From NCBI GenBank assembly GCA_964603155.1, contig CAZRTZ010000025.1:1-35685 (forward strand): a stretch of DNA of 35,685 bases. The letters run 5' to 3'. Below the pieces are notes generated by a model. That model searched no databases and was not told the DNA's origin. It saw only the letters and a list, made by a program, of their open reading frames with translations. The position numbers were made by a program, and so were the translations under genes. Below, in pieces: positions 15,151-22,541 of the stretch. This stretch comes from VAUL01 sp964603155. GTDB lineage: Bacteria; Desulfobacterota; Desulfuromonadia; Desulfuromonadales; BM103. Within the stretch, counting starts at the first letter, position 1. Each line of letters starts with the position of its first letter.

Positions 15151-16305
15151 TCAGATCAGCCACTCCGGCTTGCCCAGCATCACCACCCCAAGAGCCAGCA
15201 TCACTGCACCACTGATCAGCTTGAGCCAGGCGCCGCCACGTTCGGTCAGCTTGTGACTGCTCAGCGCAATGACGGCTGCGGCAACCATCAGGGAGTCATC
15301 GGCGATATAGCCGATGATGTAGAGTCCCAGATAAGCGTAGTGCGCGGCTGCGCCGAGTTGCTGCTGGGTCAGCACCGCCGTGTAGATGGCCGGGAAGCCT
15401 GCGGTGCAAAGCAACTCGATGAAGTTCACCACCACCGCCAGCACCGAAACCGCCAGTAGCGCGGCCGGCAGCGATTCGGCGCCCAGCACGGCGCGTGCCC
15501 TGGCATAGAGCCCGGGCTTGGCGGAGGCCGGGATGGACACGGAAACCCCTTTGCCGAAGGCAACGAAATCCTTCACATTGATCGCGCCGATCACCAGGGC
15601 CAATCCTGCCAGAAACCAGCGCAGGGCATCGGAAAAGCCCACGAACAGGAACACGTTGAGCCAGGCGGCCATGAAGGCGTAATAGACCGCCCCGCTGACC
15701 AGGACGAACGTCCCGGAGACCAGCGCCATGCGCACCCGGTCGTGCAAATGGACCAGGAGGGAGAGCAGAAACAGCAGGACCCAGGTGGCACAGGGGTTGA
15801 AACCGTCGAGCAGGCCCAGGGCGAGGGTGAAGAGCGGCAGACCCAGACGTTCAGAACTCAAACTGCCGAACAGGCGGGTTTCGACCCGATCAGGCGGGGG
15901 GGGCGGTTCCGGCGCCCCGATGAGCGCCAGAAGTTCCGGACCGGTCGTTTCCGGAGTATTGAAACCAAACAAGATTCGCTCGCCGAAGACAAAGGTCGGC
16001 ACTCCCGGTGGCCACATCCCGCGCCGGCGGAAGTGTTCGACAAGCTCCCGGTCAGCCTGGGGATCCTGGTCGACCGGCTTGAAGATGATGCGCAGATCGG
16101 GGCGCTGCTTAGCCAGTTCGGCGAGATAGCGCTTGGCCGCGGCGCAGTGCGGACAACCGGTCTGTACATAGACGACTAGCCCCGCCTCCGTGGCGTCACG
16201 CGCAGCGGGCGAGCCCTCTGCGCGTGCACTTGTCCAACCTCCCAGCACGAGAAGAAGCATGCATAGGCGCAGCAGCCATTTTCGGGGAGCATGAGCGCGC
16301 AGCAC
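15151..16305 (-). CDS. glutaredoxin-like domain fused to DsbD/CcdA-like membrane protein
   Basis: A protein of about 384 residues. A signal peptide (KWLLRLCMLLLVLGGWTSARA) is followed by a glutaredoxin/thioredoxin-like domain with the redox motif CPHC at about 51-54 and the cis-Pro loop PGVPTFVFGE. From residue about 140 there are six to seven transmembrane helices with FNPCATW and ELLCTAGFPAIYT, the paired membrane cysteines of the DsbD/CcdA family. It probably carries reducing equivalents across the inner membrane to periplasmic thiols, useful for c-type cytochrome maturation. The GTG 16305 with GGAGG 12 bases upstream is the best start; a longer reading to 16389 is open. Confidence 0.82.
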   Translation of the reverse strand: MLRAHAPRKWLLRLCMLLLVLGGWTSARAEGSPAARDATEAGLVVYVQTGCPHCAAAKRYLAELAKQRPDLRIIFKPVDQDPQADRELVEHFRRRGMWPPGVPTFVFGERILFGFNTPETTGPELLALIGAPEPPPPPDRVETRLFGSLSSERLGLPLFTLALGLLDGFNPCATWVLLFLLSLLVHLHDRVRMALVSGTFVLVSGAVYYAFMAAWLNVFLFVGFSDALRWFLAGLALVIGAINVKDFVAFGKGVSVSIPASAKPGLYARARAVLGAESLPAALLAVSVLAVVVNFIELLCTAGFPAIYTAVLTQQQLGAAAHYAYLGLYIIGYIADDSLMVAAAVIALSSHKLTERGGAWLKLISGAVMLALGVVMLGKPEWLI

Positions 16306-16436
16306 CAGGCTCGTCGACCTCCATGCGGGAAATATTTCAGGTTCAATTCTAACAGGTAATCCGGCGAAAACTTGAAGGCAGGAGAACAAACTGCAGCGGC
16401 AGGATTTGGACAGCCGCCGTTACGGTGAGAAGGGGG

Positions 16437-16955
16437 TCAGCGGATCACGATATGCCGGTTGCTGTCCAGGTATTGATCATCGTGGGTATCGATGTAGTTG
16501 ATCGTCATGTGATAGATGTTGTTGAAATACGTTTTAACATTGTCGTTACGGCCATAGTTGGAGAGAATCACCTTGTAGGCATTGAGCCCATATTGGAAAT
16601 ACCGGTCAACTTCATCCCCCTCCTTGTTGAATAAAGACGTCAATATCAGGGCGACAGAGGCGGCCACGATTTTATCCTCGTCAATGATGATGTCGAACGG
16701 CTCAAGTTCCCTTTGCATCGAGAGAACGATCACACTGGCTACAGTCGCAACCGTTCTAGCCGCTTTTTCACTGACATCGCCCTTGGCAAAGTCCCGATAA
16801 AGTCTGTGAAGCATTCTCGACAATATACTCATGGCACTGTATGTCATGTCGAGAGCGACTTGTTTGTCGCCACTGGAAATAGCGGCAGCCTCGACGAACC
16901 TGTCCTTGAAGGTCTTCTGCTTAGGCGAGAAAAACGACTTGATCATCCCAAACAC
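16437..16955 (-). CDS. unrecognised 172-residue protein, AT-richer than neighbours
   Basis: I do not recognise a family. The protein is soluble and predicted mostly helical, with no signal peptide, Cys motifs or repeats. Hydrophobic helices such as VASVIVLSMQREL and IVAASVALILTSLF alternate with charged ones, as in a helical-bundle cytoplasmic protein. Base composition and codon use are visibly richer in A and T than the genes around it, which points to recent acquisition. It is a single gene with its own promoter-like sequence (16997-17024). The start GTG 16955 follows AAGG; the ATG three codons later is an alternative. Confidence 0.7.
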   Translation of the reverse strand: MFGMIKSFFSPKQKTFKDRFVEAAAISSGDKQVALDMTYSAMSILSRMLHRLYRDFAKGDVSEKAARTVATVASVIVLSMQRELEPFDIIIDEDKIVAASVALILTSLFNKEGDEVDRYFQYGLNAYKVILSNYGRNDNVKTYFNNIYHMTINYIDTHDDQYLDSNRHIVIR

Positions 16956-16996
16956 TAACCTTTCTTGTTAACTTTTGCCCGTCGCAGGATTAATTC

Positions 16997-17024
16997 AATA
17001 TACACGCTCAATAAAAACAATCAA
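16997..17024 (-). promoter_or_regulatory. sigma-70 promoter of the AT-rich orphan gene
   Basis: Minus-strand TTGATT (17019-17024) and TATATT (16997-17002) are separated by 16 bases, 42 bases before the start codon of the gene ending at 16437. Confidence 0.6.
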
Positions 17025-17216
17025 AGGGGGATTAAAGATGGGGGAGCAGCGAAGCGGGCCGTGAAAAGAGTCGTAACGAGCAGTGATTAAGGGGCTTTCG
17101 TCCCGGCGGGCCTTGCCGAACTGTGCTTTTAGCCGGTCGTGGCTTGCGGGTTCTGCCGCAAACAATTACGGGCAGCCACGTACACACGGGCCAGGCACAG
17201 GCGTAGAGTCAAATCA

Positions 17217-17267
17217 TCAACGGCTTGTTGTGGCAGACAATCCGAGCAAACCAAACAGCTTCTTCAC
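17217..17267 (-). other. 16-codon open frame with strong ribosome site; possible leader peptide or gene remnant
   Basis: AAGGAGG about 7 bases before a GTG at 17267 opens a frame reading MKKLFGLLGLSATTSR, then TGA TGA. It looks like the beginning of a signal peptide, so it may be the 5' stub of a decayed exported protein. No continuation was found in the other minus-strand frames. Confidence 0.3.
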
Positions 17268-17286
17268 GAACAACCTCCTTGCCTTG

Positions 17287-17323
17287 GCCCCACGGACGAC
17301 CTCCTGACGTGGGGCATTTTTTT
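17287..17323 (+). terminator. strong intrinsic terminator on the plus strand
   Basis: GCCCCACG (17287-17294) pairs perfectly with CGTGGGGC (17308-17315) and is followed by ATTTTTTT. No plus-strand gene ends here, so it may terminate an unannotated RNA. The hairpin also sits 5 bases beyond the stop of the minus-strand gene at 17328. Confidence 0.75.
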
Positions 17324-17327
17324 GCCG

Positions 17328-17648
17328 CTATTCTTTGGCCGGGGACGCGGTTTTCTGCTGGAGAGCGAATTGCACCATGTTGCATGTCAAGGACAAACGC
17401 TTGCGATAGACCTTGCGCGGGCTTTCCGGCAGCGCCTCGATCCTGACTCGATAGCTTTCACACTCTGTCAAAAGCCCCTGCAACTCGGCGGGCGTCAGGT
17501 TCATGACGTCGCCGGATCGCGCGCAGAAAACCTCGAAGTTCTCCAGCCACTGTTCTTCCGCGCCGACACCTTCGACACCCAGAAAGACAAGCTCTCCGCA
17601 CAGAAGAACCAGGATCAGCAGCCTCTTCCACGTTTTCGTAGCAGTCAT
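17328..17648 (-). CDS. small exported protein cotranscribed with hexaheme cytochromes
   Basis: A 106-residue protein. An N-terminal hydrophobic segment (about 8-28, LLILVLLCGELVFLGVEGVGA) looks like a signal peptide with cleavage before EEQW. The remaining 75 residues contain three Cys but no CxxCH heme motif. Family not recognised. The ATG overlaps the stop of the upstream hexaheme cytochrome gene as ATGA, so translation is coupled. It could be a periplasmic assembly factor or partner of the cytochromes; this rests on position only. Confidence 0.75.
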   Translation of the reverse strand: MTATKTWKRLLILVLLCGELVFLGVEGVGAEEQWLENFEVFCARSGDVMNLTPAELQGLLTECESYRVRIEALPESPRKVYRKRLSLTCNMVQFALQQKTASPAKE

Positions 17649-18412
17649 TTTTTCATCCCCGGATGGCAGCGGACACAATCATCGAGCGGAAAAGCGACTT
17701 TCAGATGGCAAACCCCGCAAAATTCACCTTTGCGAATGAAATCCATCCGGAAATGCTCGGTGGTCTTGGCCTTGATATTGAAAATTCCCGGGTGGCAGAG
17801 ATTGCAGTCCATCCATTCGGTGTGGGCCTTGTGCGGAAAGATTGCGGGGGGAATGCCGCTCATCTCCGCTTTCAAGGTCAACTCTTTGTCGAAAGGCATA
17901 TCCTCGTATTCATTTTCATAAAAGCGGGCCGGCGTGATCTGCCCCCGACGCTGTGCCTGCACCCAGTCGATCCGGTTGCCGAACGGCGTCTCTTCGAAAT
18001 ATTTGCTTCTGGTGAAAGCCACGAATTTTTCCTTTTCGTCGCCGCGGTCTTCGCTGTGACAACGCTGGCAGTTGTCGACAAGACCGAAAGCGATCGTGCC
18101 GTCATGGCAGGCCCCGCAGTAACGCCCGGTCTGGTTGTCGGCCTCGGTGATTTCGGTCTCGCCGGCTTTCAGCGCAAACTCCAGCTCGCTGTGACAAATT
18201 GCACAATTGGCGTGGGCCCTGTGAACCCAGTGCCTGAAGACGACCGACTTGGCCCCCTTGCGGCTGGCCACGCGGTCCATGACCTGCGTTCCGTAAAGAT
18301 GAGGTTCAGGCAGCGGCGGCAGGGCATAGCGCGAGGCCGCCGCGAAATCCGGCCATGCGAGGGAAAAGAGTACGACCAGTAACGAGGTCAGTTGACGGGC
18401 TGGGTATGGCAT
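17645..18412 (-). CDS. hexaheme c-type cytochrome (tandem c7 type)
   Basis: A 255-residue periplasmic electron carrier with a signal peptide (about 1-26) and six CxxCH motifs at residues 70, 99, 115, 203, 232 and 246. They form two blocks of three with the same spacing pattern, each resembling a triheme c7 domain; the His residues in FRHWVHR and PHKAHTEW are likely distal ligands. A closely similar hexaheme gene lies directly upstream and overlaps by about 25 bases. The ATG 18412 was chosen over a TTG three codons earlier. It probably carries electrons from an inner-membrane quinol oxidase across the periplasm. Confidence 0.9.
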   Translation of the reverse strand: MPYPARQLTSLLVVLFSLAWPDFAAASRYALPPLPEPHLYGTQVMDRVASRKGAKSVVFRHWVHRAHANCAICHSELEFALKAGETEITEADNQTGRYCGACHDGTIAFGLVDNCQRCHSEDRGDEKEKFVAFTRSKYFEETPFGNRIDWVQAQRRGQITPARFYENEYEDMPFDKELTLKAEMSGIPPAIFPHKAHTEWMDCNLCHPGIFNIKAKTTEHFRMDFIRKGEFCGVCHLKVAFPLDDCVRCHPGMKK

Positions 18413-19191
18413 CGCTGGCAATCCGTCATCGGAAAGGCCACGGACTCATGGCAAACACCGCAATATTTGCCGGCGAAAATATCCGCCATGCTGAATTTAG
18501 TCGTCCCCCGCTTGATGCCAATAAAAATATCGGGATGACATAGCTCGCAACCGTTCCAAACGGTATGCTTCCTGTGGGAAAAGACGATCTCGGGCATCCC
18601 CTCAACCTTCCCCTCTACGGAAAAATCCTTCTGCACGGCCAGCGGCGGCCGCTTGACCGAAACCCCGTCCAGATATTGCTGCGGCTTGATCAGACCGCCG
18701 TCTTCGGCACGTTCCCAATCGATCCCGTTGCCGAAACGCTCCTTGGGCATCTTGGCGGCGAATTCGACAAAGGCCTGCTCGCGCGCCGGATTGCGTCCGG
18801 TCACGTGGCAGAGCTGGCAGCGAGGAGTCTCCTCGGGGCGCTTCGCCGTGGAGCATGCGGCAAAGATCTGGCGACCCTGATATTCGCGCTTGCCGTCATG
18901 GCAACTGCCGCAAAAGTAGCCGCGCTGATTGTCCGCGGCATTCATTTCGCTTCCACCCGCCTTCATGGCGAAGCCAAGATCGACGTGACAGAGCCGGCAG
19001 GTATACTTGGCCCGGTGCGACCAGTGCTCAAAGGTTACCGGCGTGACCCCCGCCTTGCTGGAAAAATTGTCGATGATGACCTGCCCATATTCATAGGGGC
19101 GCGGTTTTTTGGTCTTTTTGCCATCGGCGGCGACACAGGCAAGCGGCCACACCAACACCAATAGAATTCCCGCCCCAAGGATTCTCCACAT
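18388..19191 (-). CDS. hexaheme c-type cytochrome (tandem c7 type), paralogue of next gene
   Basis: A 267-residue exported cytochrome. The signal peptide is MWRILGAGILLVLVWPLACV, followed by a Lys-rich mature start. Six heme sites (CxxCH at 65, 94, 125, 215, 244, 258) are arranged as two triheme c7-like blocks joined by a 85-residue linker. The sequence parallels the downstream hexaheme protein over its whole length (for example EHWSHRAKYTC against RHWVHRAHANC), so the pair arose by duplication. The ATG 19191 has GGGAGGCAGGCT upstream. A promoter-like sequence and a hairpin lie between it and the upstream operon. Confidence 0.92.
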   Translation of the reverse strand: MWRILGAGILLVLVWPLACVAADGKKTKKPRPYEYGQVIIDNFSSKAGVTPVTFEHWSHRAKYTCRLCHVDLGFAMKAGGSEMNAADNQRGYFCGSCHDGKREYQGRQIFAACSTAKRPEETPRCQLCHVTGRNPAREQAFVEFAAKMPKERFGNGIDWERAEDGGLIKPQQYLDGVSVKRPPLAVQKDFSVEGKVEGMPEIVFSHRKHTVWNGCELCHPDIFIGIKRGTTKFSMADIFAGKYCGVCHESVAFPMTDCQRCHTQPVN

Positions 19192-19260
19192 AGCCTGCCT
19201 CCCGAAGAAATTTCCAAACAGATAGACGACCGGCACCGGCAAACGCATCATGCTCAAGTA

Positions 19261-19286
19261 AAAAAACCGGGAAACCCCGGCTTTTT
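19261..19286. terminator. bidirectional-looking terminator hairpin
   Basis: CCGGG (19267-19271) pairs with CCCGG (19276-19280) with a 4-base loop. There is a run of six A on one side and CTTTTT on the other, so it can stop transcription in both directions. It probably ends the operon whose last gene stops at 19338, but it also lies in the leader of the hexaheme genes. Confidence 0.65.
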
Positions 19287-19297
19287 AATTTCATCCA

Positions 19298-19325
19298 ATA
19301 CTAGGTATTTTTCAAGGTTTGTCAA
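19298..19325 (-). promoter_or_regulatory. putative sigma-70 promoter of the hexaheme unit
   Basis: Minus-strand TTGACA (19320-19325) and TAGTAT (19298-19303) with a 16-base spacer, 107 bases before the ATG at 19191. Confidence 0.55.
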
Positions 19326-19337
19326 ACCGACCAGAAC

Positions 19338-19697
19338 CTAGCGTCCCGACGGCCCCTGCATGCTCTGGATCAGCAGATAATCGTGAAACGATTTCCGCCC
19401 CCGCCGTTCGTCCTCGATATACCTGCCCAGCAGATCGACGATTTCCTCCCGGCTCCTGCCAAAAATCATGGCATAGCGGCGCACGGTAAGCCTGATGAGG
19501 AAATGCACCAATAGACAGAGACCGAGCGCCAACCCATTCAGCCAGACAAATGGGCGACCAGGCCACAGCAGAGCCACGATGTTGGCCAGCAGAAAGATGT
19601 AAACAGTATTCTTGAGGAGATAGCGGCTGACCTTATGCATTGACATCCCGCATAAATCTGGCTGGCGGTTGTCGTTCAGCCATGGCTGAACGATCAA
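19338..19697 (-). CDS. small membrane protein, last gene of the NrfD operon
   Basis: About 119 residues with two transmembrane helices (roughly 30-48 and 52-72), followed by a charged cytoplasmic tail (RREEIVDLLGRYIEDERRGRK in essence). No heme or Fe-S motif. Family not recognised. The TTG start at 19697 overlaps the preceding stop as TTGA and has GAGG close by; an ATG at 19646 (MSMHKV) lacks a ribosome site but is possible. The operon setting suggests a structural subunit of the quinol oxidase complex. Confidence 0.65.
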   Translation of the reverse strand: MIVQPWLNDNRQPDLCGMSMHKVSRYLLKNTVYIFLLANIVALLWPGRPFVWLNGLALGLCLLVHFLIRLTVRRYAMIFGRSREEIVDLLGRYIEDERRGRKSFHDYLLIQSMQGPSGR

Positions 19698-20233
19698 GCA
19701 TCCTCTTCGTCATCCTCTCCGAGGACAACCGGGCGACCGGCACGCACGTTAGCCAACAGGGCCTGCTGTTTGCGGACCGAGGCACCGTGCCGGGTCCACA
19801 GATGATAGCTCTCCAACCCCATCACACTGGTCCCGGCCAGAAAAACCGCCCAAAAGTTGTCGGGAAGAGCCCCGGAGAGATGGTAGAAGGCATAAAAGCC
19901 GGTGAAAAAGGCGGCGTGCATGAAACCCCGGTAAGCTCCGGTATTGCTGGTCATCCGGGCCAGAGTCAGGACGATGCCGGAAAATGCGTACAGTACCAGA
20001 GCCAGGCTGATCAGGTTGACCGGGGGCGGGGTACCCAGCTGTCGGCGAAATTCGGGCGACAGATCGGGAAGAATGGAAAAACCGTCGAAAGCCGCAAAGC
20101 TGACCAGAAGAAACAGAAACATCCCCCACAGACCGTTGCCGGCCGAGCGTTCAAGACTGCGAATGCGCGCTTCGATGCGCGCTTGCAGATCGCTCGTTGC
20201 CGACTCCCGGGCCAAAGACTCCGTTTCTTTCAT
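19694..20233 (-). CDS. membrane protein with four helices in the NrfD operon
   Basis: A 179-residue protein: a charged helical N-terminus (1-38), four hydrophobic segments (about 40-60, 80-102, 108-128, 132-150) and an acidic tail ending EDDEEDA. Histidines in the third and fourth helices (MHAAFF, YHLSG, SYHLW) could bind heme b, but this is speculative. Family not recognised. The ATG 20233 has GGGGAGTGC upstream. It is 75 bases downstream of the diheme HAMP gene and overlaps the next gene, so it belongs to the operon. Confidence 0.75.
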   Translation of the reverse strand: MKETESLARESATSDLQARIEARIRSLERSAGNGLWGMFLFLLVSFAAFDGFSILPDLSPEFRRQLGTPPPVNLISLALVLYAFSGIVLTLARMTSNTGAYRGFMHAAFFTGFYAFYHLSGALPDNFWAVFLAGTSVMGLESYHLWTRHGASVRKQQALLANVRAGRPVVLGEDDEEDA

Positions 20234-20308
20234 GCACTCCCCTGCCCGGCCGTTGAGTCCACACATCTGGATTGGCGCAGACCTTTTGACTTCGCGGGGC
20301 AGGTTGCG

Positions 20309-21124
20309 TCACAAGCTGTCGACGCCGCTTTTTTCCGCCTCCCGCAAACGCCGGGCCATCCCTTGAAACGCCCGGGCAAGACGAGCCATCTCGCCGCTGA
20401 CCTCGGGAATTTCGCACTCAAGATTAGCATCCCCTTGCCGATCGGTAAAGTCCGCTAATTTTTTGATGGGAACCAGAATCTGCCGGTAGAGCAGCGCACA
20501 GGCGGCGCCGACGGTCAACACCAGGATCATGCCGGCAAAGGCGATCATGCGGTGCTGCAGCATCCCCATGGTACTCTGCAGCGGTTCCTGGGACAGGCCG
20601 ATGTCAAGAGTGCCGAGCAGTTTCTGACTGGCATCGTGGACGTGACAGGCGGCCGAGAAGCACGCCGGTTCGTTGTAGATCGGGGAGGTGATGGCAAGCA
20701 CATCCTTGCCGGCCGGGTTGGTGAATTGCCGGGCCTGATCCATCTTGCCAAGTTGACTCTTGGGTTGGCTGCCGGCATGGCAGCCGTTGCAGCCGGCGGC
20801 ATTCTTGTCGATAAAGCGGCTGACTTCGCCCTCCTCCCGGGAGAACATGATCAGCCCCTTCTTGTTGAAGATCCTCACGTGTTCGACCTGCTGCTGTTCG
20901 CCGATGTTGGCGATGATGTTGCGCAGGGTCTCGCGATCGTCGTGCAGCATGGCGTAACGGGTCGACTTCACCACGGTGTCGGCAAGGTCCGTGGCATGCC
21001 GGACCTCCATCTGAACCAGATCGCTTTTGATGAAGGAGTAAAGCAGCAGGCAGCAGGCAATGACGAAACCGGTGACGGCACAGGCAACCGGCAGAATGGC
21101 GCGATAGTTGATGCTGTCCCACAT
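20309..21124 (-). CDS. membrane diheme sensor-like protein with HAMP domain and no output domain
   Basis: A 271-residue protein: first helix at about 9-32, a periplasmic domain (33-190), a second helix (192-213) and a HAMP domain (214-266), where it ends. The periplasmic part carries CNGCH (112-116) and a wider CFSAACH motif (155-161), the latter a C-x4-CH heme site followed by VH. The same two-site domain occurs in the histidine kinase at 27070-28707. No kinase, GGDEF or methyl-accepting domain follows. The ATG 21124 has GGAGGTTTGCC. It may sense redox state or act as an electron-transfer subunit. Confidence 0.85.
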   Translation of the reverse strand: MWDSINYRAILPVACAVTGFVIACCLLLYSFIKSDLVQMEVRHATDLADTVVKSTRYAMLHDDRETLRNIIANIGEQQQVEHVRIFNKKGLIMFSREEGEVSRFIDKNAAGCNGCHAGSQPKSQLGKMDQARQFTNPAGKDVLAITSPIYNEPACFSAACHVHDASQKLLGTLDIGLSQEPLQSTMGMLQHRMIAFAGMILVLTVGAACALLYRQILVPIKKLADFTDRQGDANLECEIPEVSGEMARLARAFQGMARRLREAEKSGVDSL

Positions 21125-21188
21125 GGCAAACCTCCTTGCGCGCCCGGCAGGTGGCGGAACCGCCAAAGCGGCCCCGCCACCCGGTGAT

Positions 21189-22541
21189 TCAGTCTATCGA
21201 GCGAAAGACGGCGTTGGTCGCCGGCATCGCCCCTTTCATCGGCAGGGCACCAACCGTTTCGGCTTCTTCGACACGGACCTCGACCGGCAGAGATTTCCAG
21301 GTGAAAAGGATTGGCAGCCGGTAGAGGATGAAGCGGTAAACCACCACATAGATGGCAAAGATCGTCAGGCAGATGATCACTTCGAAAATATGCGGGACTT
21401 CCTGGTACAACTTCCAGTTGAACGCGATCAACGCGGTGTTGATCCGGTTGAGGACGACACCAAAGATCGTGATGAAGGCCGCCAGGCGCACGACCCCGAC
21501 CTTCCGGTGATGAATGGCCCAGGAGAACAGGACCAATGGCAGGATCACGCCGACGGTTATTTCAAAGAGGAACCAGGCGCCCCAACCGGTCGCCAGGTAG
21601 CCCCACTCGTTGTCGTGGGCGACACCGATCAGCTTGATCGTCAGATAGGTGATCAAACCCATGCTGGCCCCCTTGGCCAGGCCGAAGGTACAACGGTCGA
21701 GATTATCGAGGAAATTGCTGTCGCAGCGCCAGGCCATGGTCTTCTTGACCACGGTGCTGACCGCGATCACCATGCACAGACCGCCCGGGATCGCCGAGCA
21801 GAAGAAGTGGATCCACTGGAAGGCCGCAGAATACCACAAGGGGTGGACCTTCCCCGGCGCATAGGTGAACAGGGCTCCGAGGGCTCCCTGGTGCAGGGTC
21901 GACAGGATGATCCCGGCAACGGTCAGCCCCACGGCGATCCGGCGGATGAAGCGCTTGCCGCCCAGCCAGCCGATCCACTCGAAGAACGAAACCGACACTT
22001 CGGCAATCTGGACGGACAGGTAGGTGGCGACGTGCCAGGCCACCAGAAAGAGCACGGCGGCGGGGCCGAAAGCCACGGCCATCGGGTAGGGAAGCCGCCA
22101 CGGCTGCCCCAGGTCGACCAGCAGGTAAATGACGGCGAAGAAATACCCGAGCAGGCCGTTCAAAAGGGCCAGGCGCTCGATCGGCTCGAAGTCATGCCGC
22201 CCGAAAATCTCGACCGTGGTACCGAGCATAAAGCCGGAGGCCGATAACGGGACCATGGCAAACAGGCCAAACCCCAGGAAGAGTCCCCACGGATAGTCGT
22301 ACGAACTGTGGGTAACCACGCTCAGCCCGAAGAGGAAGCGGTAGGCTATCAGGGGCAGGCCGACGGCAAAGATGATGCCGAGAATCCAGTTGAACGGGTT
22401 CATGATGGCCTGAGCCAGATACTGGCGCGGAGTCAGCCCGAGCAGAAGCTTGTCCAGCAGGTTCCAGAATTTCCGGTTTTTCATCTGCTCTTCGCTGGGA
22501 GTGTCAACCGGGTGTATGCCTCGAATGATTGCGCTTTTCAT
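21189..22541 (-). CDS. NrfD/PsrC-like membrane subunit of a quinol oxidoreductase
   Basis: A 450-residue inner-membrane protein with about nine to ten helices, belonging to the NrfD/PsrC polysulfide-reductase family. It would bind menaquinol and exchange electrons with the ferredoxin subunit encoded just upstream. Recognisable stretches are PLSASGFMLGTTVEIFGR and LVDLGQPWRLPYPM. The ATG overlaps the ferredoxin stop as ATGA and has GAGGAATC. Such modules in Geobacter belong to the Cbc-type menaquinol:cytochrome c oxidoreductases; the exact type is not decided from sequence alone. Confidence 0.9.
   Translation of the reverse strand: MKSAIIRGIHPVDTPSEEQMKNRKFWNLLDKLLLGLTPRQYLAQAIMNPFNWILGIIFAVGLPLIAYRFLFGLSVVTHSSYDYPWGLFLGFGLFAMVPLSASGFMLGTTVEIFGRHDFEPIERLALLNGLLGYFFAVIYLLVDLGQPWRLPYPMAVAFGPAAVLFLVAWHVATYLSVQIAEVSVSFFEWIGWLGGKRFIRRIAVGLTVAGIILSTLHQGALGALFTYAPGKVHPLWYSAAFQWIHFFCSAIPGGLCMVIAVSTVVKKTMAWRCDSNFLDNLDRCTFGLAKGASMGLITYLTIKLIGVAHDNEWGYLATGWGAWFLFEITVGVILPLVLFSWAIHHRKVGVVRLAAFITIFGVVLNRINTALIAFNWKLYQEVPHIFEVIICLTIFAIYVVVYRFILYRLPILFTWKSLPVEVRVEEAETVGALPMKGAMPATNAVFRSID

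Larger units (their letters stand above)
16960..17326. other. intergenic stretch without a convincing gene
   Basis: Contains the orphan-gene promoter, the 16-codon frame and a plus-strand terminator at 17287-17323. The open frames on the plus strand have no ribosome sites and no recognisable protein. A small plus-strand RNA is possible; TTGCCC and TATACA at about 16976-17004 with 18-base spacing could drive it. Confidence 0.4.

Noticed and set aside
17083..17307. 74-codon plus-strand frame in the gene-free stretch
   Set aside because: No ribosome site, stop inside the terminator loop, no recognisable protein features.
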